A DNA stretch of 39,674 nt, taken from Sutterella massiliensis (GTDB lineage: Bacteria > Pseudomonadota > Gammaproteobacteria > Burkholderiales > Burkholderiaceae_F). The translations under genes and the position numbers were made by a program. The number at the start of each line of letters is the position of its first letter. Within the stretch, counting starts at the first letter, position 1. The stretch covers positions 1 through 39,674 of the forward strand of contig NZ_JACJJC010000017.1 in assembly GCF_016899755.1 (NCBI RefSeq), given 5' to 3'. Positions 34,729 to 39,674 of the stretch are shown here, one piece after another. The notes beneath the pieces were generated by a model. It saw only the letters and a list, made by a program, of their open reading frames with translations. It made no database searches and was not told where the DNA came from.

Positions 34729-35829
34729 TTAGCCGAGGTGCTTCAGGACCATCTTTTCGAAGACATCGACGCCCATGCTGAGGAGCGTGTCGTCAAAGTG
34801 CATCGTCGCGGCGTGAAGGCCCGGTTCGGCACCGACGCCGACACCGAAGTACGCGGCTTTCATCGAAGGCTTGTGGAGCTTGTAGAAGTGGAAGTCTTCA
34901 CCGCCACCGCCGCAGTCGCCGACGAGTTTGTCGGCGCCGAAGCATTCGACGATCGTGTCGGCCACTTCCTGACGGAAGTCTTCGTCGTAAACGGCTGCCG
35001 GGCAGTATTCCGGAAATTCGATCGTGGCTTCGCCGCCGAAGGCGCGTGCCGTGTTCTCAACAGCCGCCTTCATCTTTTCCTGGATTTCAGCCATGAGCTC
35101 ATTCGTTTCCGTACGAATGTCATAGGTGATGCGAGCGTTGTCGGGCACGGTGTTGGTCGCCCCCGAGTCGGCGTGGAACTGCGTCGCCTTCATCGACCAG
35201 ATGGCGCGGGGATCAAGCCAAATTGCCTGCACGGCGTTGACGATTTCGCAGGCGAGGTCGATCGAGTTGACGCCCAGGTGCGGACGCGAAGCGTGAGCGC
35301 CGCGCCCTTTGACCGTGACGAAAGCCGTGGAAGAGGCCGTGTGGCGAACGCCCGCGCAGAGCTTGCCCGCAGGCACGTCCTGAATCGGACGAATATGCGC
35401 GCCCAAAATCAGATCGACGTCGTCAATGACGCCTTCCTTGATCATGGCGGGCGCACCGATGATCTTTTCCTCGGCAGGCTGGAAAAGAAGCTTGAGCGTG
35501 CCGCGCTTGACACGACCGACCAAGCGGCTCGCTGCCGCGAGCAGCATCGCCGTGTGGCCGTCGTGGCCGCAGGCATGAATCGCGCAGTCCTTGCCGTCGA
35601 TCGTGAAGGGCAGCGCATCCATATCGGCGCGCAGCATCATGACGGGACCGGGTTCCGTGCCGCGGATGATGCCGAGCACGCCCGTTGTGTCACCGATGCG
35701 ATGGGCTTCGATGCCGAGCGCCTGGAGCTTTTCAAGGACATAGGCGGAGGTCTTTACCTCCTGCATCGCGAGCTCGGGCATTTCGTGAAGTTCGCGGCGA
35801 AGCAGCGCCGCATCGTAAATCTGGGGCAT
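34729..35829 (-). CDS. M20D amidohydrolase (hippurate/IAA-amino acid hydrolase type)
   Basis: 366 residues, an intact member of the M20D metallopeptidases. The motifs are LRADMDALP (66-74), HACGHDGHTAML (85-96, metal ligands C87/H89), FQPAEE with catalytic Glu120/121, GAHIRP (H145), and GRGAHASRPHLGVNSIDLA at the lid. Family members cleave N-acyl amino acids such as hippurate or N-acetyl amino acids. An AAGGAG ribosome site precedes the ATG. The MFS gene lies downstream on the same strand after about 210 bases with its own promoter, so co-regulation is possible but unproven. It differs from the other M20 enzyme in this window. Confidence 0.93.
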   Translation of the reverse strand: MPQIYDAALLRRELHEMPELAMQEVKTSAYVLEKLQALGIEAHRIGDTTGVLGIIRGTEPGPVMMLRADMDALPFTIDGKDCAIHACGHDGHTAMLLAAASRLVGRVKRGTLKLLFQPAEEKIIGAPAMIKEGVIDDVDLILGAHIRPIQDVPAGKLCAGVRHTASSTAFVTVKGRGAHASRPHLGVNSIDLACEIVNAVQAIWLDPRAIWSMKATQFHADSGATNTVPDNARITYDIRTETNELMAEIQEKMKAAVENTARAFGGEATIEFPEYCPAAVYDEDFRQEVADTIVECFGADKLVGDCGGGGEDFHFYKLHKPSMKAAYFGVGVGAEPGLHAATMHFDDTLLSMGVDVFEKMVLKHLG

Positions 35830-36039
35830 CGTATCTCTCCTTAGAGTGCGGTTCCGCCTCCCCTTTGAGAGAGGCAGAAATTCGGAATACTCACCTAACG
35901 ACTTATTTTTTAAGGAGTTTTCCGAAAGGTCGAATTAAGAATTCAAGATCAATATTAGTGCTTTCCGAGTGTTTTCGCTTCAGGCCCCTTCGTGGACCGC
36001 CGCTCGGAATGCCTAGAAAAACAACAAAAGCGGATCAAC

Positions 36040-36492
36040 ATGACCGACAACGACGCCGACAAGAAGCCTCTTGAGCGCCCTGGGCGCCCCGACCGCATGG
36101 CGCGACTCCAAACGATTCCCCGACTGCGGGAAGAAGCGCTCACGATCGAGTACATGGTGCGGCTTTACTGCCGCAAGCACCATTTGCCCGACGATGACGA
36201 AGGCCTCTGCGAAGACTGCAGAAACTTCCTCGACTACGCGAAGAAGCGCCTCGCCTGCTGCCCCTACGGGGGCGAGAAGCCCGTGTGCGCCAAATGCCGC
36301 ATTCACTGCTACAAGGCCGAAGAAAAAGAAAAAGCGCGCGTCATCATGCGCTGGGCCGGACCGCGCCTTCTCTTCTCGCACCCGATTCTCACGGTAAAGC
36401 ACCTTCTTTACTCGCGCGCCGAGCCGCCCGAGAAGCCCCGCAATCTTCGCGGCAAAACCAAGCCCGCAACGGACGCAGGCAAAAAGGACTGA
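36040..36492 (+). CDS. ygbA: YgbA-type protein (nitrous oxide-stimulated promoter family)
   Basis: 150 residues from the ATG at 36040; a GTG at 35992 would add 16 residues without support. The conserved core follows E. coli YgbA closely: IEYMVRLYCRKHH, the cysteine set C57-x2-C60, C73/C74-PYGGEKPVC83-x2-C86-x3-C90, and RVIMRWAGPRLLFSHPILTVKHL. The clustered cysteines suggest a metal or Fe-S site. In E. coli the gene is under NO-responsive control and its exact role is unclear. The upstream AT-rich region contains TTAAGAATTCA, also found upstream of ccmA. It is followed by a small membrane protein gene. Confidence 0.88.
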   Translation: MTDNDADKKPLERPGRPDRMARLQTIPRLREEALTIEYMVRLYCRKHHLPDDDEGLCEDCRNFLDYAKKRLACCPYGGEKPVCAKCRIHCYKAEEKEKARVIMRWAGPRLLFSHPILTVKHLLYSRAEPPEKPRNLRGKTKPATDAGKKD

Positions 36493-36500
36493 GAGACACT

Positions 36501-36544
36501 GCTCGGCGGAGAGCGCGCCCCTTGCGGCGAGCTCTCCGCCGAGC
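36501..36544 (+). promoter_or_regulatory. Large hairpin between the ygbA and membrane protein genes
   Basis: A 14-bp perfect stem GCTCGGCGGAGAGC/GCTCTCCGCCGAGC (36501-36514 with 36531-36544), 16-base loop, lies 8 bases after the ygbA stop and 17 bases before the next ATG. No T tract follows, so it may be a partial terminator or hide the next gene's ribosome site. Confidence 0.6.
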
Positions 36545-36561
36545 GCCAATCTGACATTCGA

Positions 36562-36915
36562 ATGAAAACCGCACTTCTCTTTATCGCGCCGATCCTCGCG
36601 CACATCCTTTTCGGCGCACACCTCATGTTCCACGGCTTCGGCTACGCCGTTGCCGTTCCGCTCGTGCTCCTCTTGCTTCTTTTTGTGCCGAGGAACTGGA
36701 TGCGGCTTCTGCAGATGGCGATTCTTTTCCTCTGGTCGCTCGAGTGGGTGCGCGCGGGCGTAATGCTCGTGATGGCCCGACTCAACGAAGGACGCTCCCC
36801 CGTCGTCGCGGGAGCAATCATGGCGGCAACGGCGCTCTTTACGCTCCTTGCTGCGTTCGTTTTGCGCACGGCAGCCATGAAGCGCTTTTATCGAGTGGCC
36901 GACCCCGCACGCTGA
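36562..36915 (+). CDS. Small four-helix inner membrane protein
   Basis: 117 residues with four hydrophobic segments (about 4-20, 26-44, 47-68 and 80-103), no signal peptide and no motif that I recognise. The codon style matches the neighbours. It follows ygbA after 69 bases and a large hairpin and is closed by a good terminator, so both genes may be one unit. No clear ribosome site is visible. Function unknown. Confidence 0.7.
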   Translation: MKTALLFIAPILAHILFGAHLMFHGFGYAVAVPLVLLLLLFVPRNWMRLLQMAILFLWSLEWVRAGVMLVMARLNEGRSPVVAGAIMAATALFTLLAAFVLRTAAMKRFYRVADPAR

Positions 36916-36988
36916 TCGGGCTGACCGCCACGGCCGGTATACGGCCGTCATCAAGCACTGCCCGATTTCGCCCCCGAACGGCACTGCA

Positions 36989-37015
36989 AAACCCGCCTCC
37001 CCGGCGGGTTTTTCT
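36989..37015 (+). terminator. Terminator of the small membrane protein gene
   Basis: AAACCCGCC pairs with GGCGGGTTT (9 bp, 5-base loop), followed by TTTCTTT. Confidence 0.88.
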
Positions 37016-37113
37016 TTGATTTTTCCTATTGCGAAGTGCTTGAAATTTTTCGACAATCGAGATGGCGAACATCAAGCGCCGAAAAAGCAAATGTAATAAT
37101 TTGTTTCTTTGGT

Positions 37114-37142
37114 TTGACCTTGGAGGCCCGCGTAAATAAAAT
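37114..37142 (+). promoter_or_regulatory. Sigma-70 promoter of the CodA-like/pyrE operon
   Basis: -35 TTGACC (37114-37119) and -10 TAAAAT (37137-37142) are 17 bases apart, each with five of six consensus matches. This is the best promoter seen in the window. The transcript would start near 37149, leaving a leader of about 100 bases. Confidence 0.7.
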
Positions 37143-37155
37143 TTTGTCAATTTGA

Positions 37156-37186
37156 GCCGCGAAAACGTGAAGCCCACGATCGCGGC
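37156..37186 (+). promoter_or_regulatory. Leader hairpin of the CodA-like/pyrE operon
   Basis: GCCGCG (37156-37161) pairs with CGCGGC (37181-37186) and CGTG (37166-37169) with CACG (37175-37178), giving a two-part stem right at the 5' end of the predicted mRNA. It could stabilise the message or sense a ligand; no known riboswitch class was recognised. Confidence 0.4.
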
Positions 37187-37250
37187 ATTTTCGTAGCCGA
37201 GTTAATCTGAATCAAATCTGCTAATCATCTTTACGGAAGGAGATTCGTCA

Positions 37251-38246
37251 ATGTCCACGAACGAAAACACTCCCCTGACGATCCGCGACATGATCGAGCC
37301 CGCGATCAAGGCCGCCGGCGGCTGGGTCAACACCCACGCCCACGCAGACCGTGCGTACACGCTCTCGCCCGACGTCCTTGAGCTGCGCCGCACCTGCACG
37401 CTTCAGCAGAAGTGGGACGCGCTCGACCGCCTCAAGCGCGAATCGACCGAAGAAGATTTCTACCGCCGTTTCTGCCTCTTCTTTGAAAACCAGATCGCCC
37501 AGGGCGTGACGGCGCTCGCTACGTTCGTGGACATCGATCCGCAGTCCGAAGACCGCGCGATCAAGGCCGGTCTGCGCGCTCGCGAACACTACAAGGACCA
37601 GCTCATCGTCAAGTTCGCCAACCAGACCCTGAAGGGCGTCATTCACCCCGAAGCCCGCAAGTGGTTCGACATCGGCGCCGAACTCGTCGACATCATCGGT
37701 GCGCTCCCGAAGCGCGACGAACGCGACTACGGCAAGGGCGACGAAGCCTTCGACATCATCCTTGAAACGGCCAAGCACTACGGCAAGATGGTGCACGTGC
37801 ACGTCGACCAGTTCAACGAGTCGCTCGAATACGAAACCGAACAGCTCTGCGAAAAGACGATCCAGCACGGCATGCAGGGCCGCGTCGTCGCCATTCACGG
37901 CATCTCGATCGCCGCGCACTCGCGTCAGTACCGCCAGCGCCTCTACAAGCTCATGAAGGAAGCCGACATGATGATGATCGCTTGCCCGACGGCTTGGATC
38001 GACACGCCGCGCTCCGAACAGCTTGTTCCGATGCACAACTCCATGACCCCGGTCGACGAAATGGTCCCGGCCGGCATCACGGTCGCTCTCGGCACCGACA
38101 ACGTCTGCGACGCCATGGTGCCCTGGAACGCCGGCGACATGTGGCATGAAATGACCACGCTCGCCACGGGCTGCCGCTTCGACTACTTCGACGAACTCGT
38201 CAAGATCGCCACCGTCAACGGCCGCAAGGCAATCGGCATCGAATAA
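37251..38246 (+). CDS. CodA-like amidohydrolase (cytosine deaminase-type)
   Basis: 331 residues with a strong AAGGAG ribosome site. The metal-dependent hydrolase barrel is complete: H29-x-H31 (VNTHAHADRA), VHVHVDQ (182-187), AIHG (His216) and GTDNVCDAMVPWNAGDM with Asp283. The order and spacing follow E. coli cytosine deaminase (CodA), but the protein is about 100 residues shorter and lacks most of the flanking beta-sandwich. Likely substrates are cytosine, a modified pyrimidine or a related ring amide; this is family-based inference. It is co-transcribed with a phosphoribosyltransferase gene 27 bases downstream, which fits a base-salvage route (deaminate, then attach ribose phosphate). GC3 is very high, suggesting good expression. 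Confidence 0.85.
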   Translation: MSTNENTPLTIRDMIEPAIKAAGGWVNTHAHADRAYTLSPDVLELRRTCTLQQKWDALDRLKRESTEEDFYRRFCLFFENQIAQGVTALATFVDIDPQSEDRAIKAGLRAREHYKDQLIVKFANQTLKGVIHPEARKWFDIGAELVDIIGALPKRDERDYGKGDEAFDIILETAKHYGKMVHVHVDQFNESLEYETEQLCEKTIQHGMQGRVVAIHGISIAAHSRQYRQRLYKLMKEADMMMIACPTAWIDTPRSEQLVPMHNSMTPVDEMVPAGITVALGTDNVCDAMVPWNAGDMWHEMTTLATGCRFDYFDELVKIATVNGRKAIGIE

Positions 38247-38273
38247 CACAGAGACTGAATCGGAGAAATTTCA

Positions 38274-38948
38274 ATGTACGAATCCCGCATTGCTGAAGAC
38301 ATCCTGGCCGAGCACCTCGTTCGCTGCGGCGCCGTGTCATTCTTGACCGAAACGCCGATGCGCCTCAAGTCCGGTCTCGTCACCCCGATCTACGTCGACA
38401 ACCGCACGCTCACGTGCTACCCGGAAGCTTGGCGCGACATCATCGAAACGACCGTTTCGCGTCTCGACCAGCTCAAGCTCGAATACGACGTCGTCGCGGG
38501 CGTTGAAGGCGCCGGCGTCTCGCACTCGGCTGCCCTCGCCTATCGTCTCTACAAGCCCTCGATCTTCGTGCGTCAGCAGCCGAAGACCTACGGCAACAAG
38601 AGCCGCGTTGAAGGCGGCAGCGTCAAGGGCAAGCGCGTTCTCATCATCGAAGACCACATCTCGACGGGTCTCTCGCTCCTCTCCGCGATCGAAGGCCTCA
38701 AGGCCGAAGGCGCCATCGTGACCGACTGCGTCGCGATCACCTCGTTCGGCATCGACGAAACGAAGAAGCTCTTCGAACGCGAGCAGGTAACCTGCCACGA
38801 AATCGTCCGCTTCGAAAAGGTGCTCGACAAGGCGATCGAACTCGGCAAGCTCGAAGCCGACAAGAAGGACAGCCTCGTCGATTGGCTCAACAACCCCTGG
38901 ACGTGGGCTGCCCGCCACCAGCTCGTGCCCAACGCCAACGAAAACTAA
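38274..38948 (+). CDS. pyrE: Orotate phosphoribosyltransferase family protein
   Basis: 224 residues, type I phosphoribosyltransferase fold. The PRPP loop is RVLIIEDHISTGLSLL with E126-D127. The flexible catalytic loop reads R100-QQPK104-TY106-GNKSRVEGG; compared with the enterobacterial RKxxKxHG, a lysine is Gln and the histidine is Tyr, a variant also seen in some archaeal-type enzymes. The N-terminal KSGLVTPIYVDNR matches orotate-binding SG..SPIY..R regions. It may use orotate in UMP synthesis or, given its CodA-like partner, another pyrimidine base. GGAGAAA precedes the ATG. A double hairpin terminator follows. Confidence 0.87.
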   Translation: MYESRIAEDILAEHLVRCGAVSFLTETPMRLKSGLVTPIYVDNRTLTCYPEAWRDIIETTVSRLDQLKLEYDVVAGVEGAGVSHSAALAYRLYKPSIFVRQQPKTYGNKSRVEGGSVKGKRVLIIEDHISTGLSLLSAIEGLKAEGAIVTDCVAITSFGIDETKKLFEREQVTCHEIVRFEKVLDKAIELGKLEADKKDSLVDWLNNPWTWAARHQLVPNANEN

Positions 38949-38970
38949 TTCGCGCGTTCCCAGGAACGGA

Positions 38971-39049
38971 GCCGCCCGAGACCTCTCGTCCGGGCGGCGG
39001 GCCGAAAGAAAAACGGTCGACGGTTTGATGCCGCCGGCCGTTTTTCTTT
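38971..39049 (+). terminator. Terminator of the CodA-like/pyrE operon
   Basis: GCCGCCCG/CGGGCGGC (38971-38978 with 38991-38998) forms a first stem. AAAGAAAAACGG (39005-39016) then pairs with CCGTTTTTCTTT (39038-39049), so the T-rich arm itself gives the release tract. Confidence 0.75.
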
Positions 39050-39674
39050 GGCTCTGTTAGAGCAAAGTGTTGATTTTAGAGTGGGGTAGCCGTACATTGA
39101 CCTCAAGGAGGTTCGATTATGGCGAACCTCACCCGAGACCAAGTGTTGCAGGCCTTACGAGCCCTTAGTGAAACTGACCGTACCTACGTTCTGGCACAGT
39201 TGGCGAGCTCCGTATCAACGGCCAGGGAGGCAAGCCCGGGGGCAGCGGTGCAGACGACAGCAGGCCCTGTGGAAACGACACCTGATAGGTTGAGCGAGCT
39301 CCACAAGGAATTGGCCTCGTACCGTTTTGCGCAAGGTCGATTCTGTCCGCACTGCCAAAGTCACGAGATCGTGAGGTTTGGCAAGACTCCCCAAGGGACG
39401 CAACGCTTTCGCTGCAAGGACTGCGGGAAAACTTTCACAGCCACCTCAAAGACCGTGTTTTCCCACGTCAAACGTCCGGAGCTCATTGACGAGTACCTCG
39501 CCTGCATGGAGAATCACCTGTCGTTGAGAAAGGCCGCCAAAGTGTGCGGCATTGCGCTCTCGGCCTCATTCGCATTGCGCCATCGGATCCTCGACACACT
39601 CAGCGCGGGAATGCCAAAGACGGTTTTGGACGGCATCACTGAGGCCGACGAGACCTATTTGGAGCTCTCCTTCA
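39050..39674 (+). mobile_element. IS1595-family insertion sequence (left part, cut by window edge)
   Basis: The element probably begins at GGCTCTGTTAG (39050-39060), the likely left inverted repeat, directly after the T tract of the pyrE terminator. A spaced promoter-like region and AAGGAGG lead to the transposase at 39119. The right end and target duplication are outside the window. Confidence 0.7.
39119..39674 (+). CDS. IS1595 family transposase (N-terminal part)
   Basis: 185 residues are visible; the frame is open to the window edge, so the gene is truncated here only by the window. A strong AAGGAGG ribosome site precedes the ATG. A zinc ribbon spans C76-PHC79 to C99-KDC102 (FCPHCQSHEIVRFGKTPQGTQRFRCKDCGKTF), followed by helices (SLRKAAKVCGIALSASFALRHRIL) and the first catalytic Asp in EADETYLE (D177), which together mark IS1595 transposases. 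Codon use (TTA, AGG, AGA) is less biased than in the neighbours, consistent with recent arrival. Confidence 0.92.
   Translation, partial: MANLTRDQVLQALRALSETDRTYVLAQLASSVSTAREASPGAAVQTTAGPVETTPDRLSELHKELASYRFAQGRFCPHCQSHEIVRFGKTPQGTQRFRCKDCGKTFTATSKTVFSHVKRPELIDEYLACMENHLSLRKAAKVCGIALSASFALRHRILDTLSAGMPKTVLDGITEADETYLELSF

Larger units (their letters stand above)
36916..37250. other. 335-base gap with terminator, promoter and structured leader
   Basis: From left to right: 70 bases with no feature; the terminator of the membrane protein gene (36989-37015); an AT-rich strip; a strong sigma-70 promoter (37114-37142); a leader of about 100 bases with a hairpin (37156-37186); an FNR-like site (37202-37215); and an AAGGAG ribosome site. 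No gene is visible. Confidence 0.6.

Noticed and set aside
1..39674. CRISPR array, rRNA, prophage or integron structures
   Set aside because: No regularly spaced repeats, rRNA motifs, integrase or phage structural genes were seen.

Overview
The window looks like chromosomal DNA of a high-GC betaproteobacterium, most likely a Burkholderiales gut commensal of the Sutterellaceae type. That placement is inference from three things: a System I ccmABCDEFGHI operon, an EarP plus Arg32-type EF-P pair, and a SlmA-type nucleoid occlusion factor, together with many amidohydrolases and permeases. No rRNA, tRNA or CRISPR array was found. The only mobile element is an IS1595-family insertion sequence that runs off the right edge.

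Layout. 1-0.75 kb: the 3' end of an unknown gene and a secreted cupin. 1.0-4.5 kb: ppsA and its regulatory kinase/phosphotransferase gene, divergent. 4.6-10.2 kb, minus strand: an orphan amino-acid-binding protein, slmA, an APC permease and a YtcJ-type amidohydrolase. 10.7-13.5 kb, minus strand: an operon of a DUF3100 membrane protein, a small membrane partner and an AbgB-like M20 amidohydrolase. 13.5-14.4 kb: a long gap with an orphan minus-strand terminator. 14.4-21.8 kb, minus strand: the full ccm operon in order A to I, with overlapping or GTG starts. 22.3-26.2 kb, plus strand: lipoprotein, uvrC, pgsA and an HD hydrolase. 26.4-30.2 kb: a very large membrane protein fusing DUF2157-, DUF4401- and GDYXXLXY-type parts behind a disordered N-terminus. 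30.4-33.0 kb: earP, efp and a dCMP deaminase. 33.1-35.8 kb, minus strand: an MFS transporter and a second M20 peptidase. 36.0-36.9 kb: a YgbA-type protein and a four-helix membrane protein. 37.2-38.9 kb: a CodA-like amidohydrolase with an orotate phosphoribosyltransferase, then the IS.

How the genes fit together. Much of the window serves uptake and hydrolysis of amide, peptide-like and nucleobase compounds (binding protein, APC and MFS permeases, DUF3100 pair, two M20 enzymes, two amidohydrolase-superfamily enzymes). The rest supports anaerobic respiration and housekeeping: cytochrome c maturation, PEP synthesis control, DNA repair, phospholipid synthesis, and EF-P-dependent translation of proline stretches. 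FNR-type boxes (TTGAT-N4-ATCAA) occur far upstream of the binding protein and the permease, which suggests oxygen-responsive control of uptake. The best candidates for something undescribed are the DUF3100/small-protein/M20 operon, the transcript ending at the orphan terminator near 13.77 kb, the giant DUF2157/GDYXXLXY fusion, and the CodA-like/PyrE operon with a structured leader.
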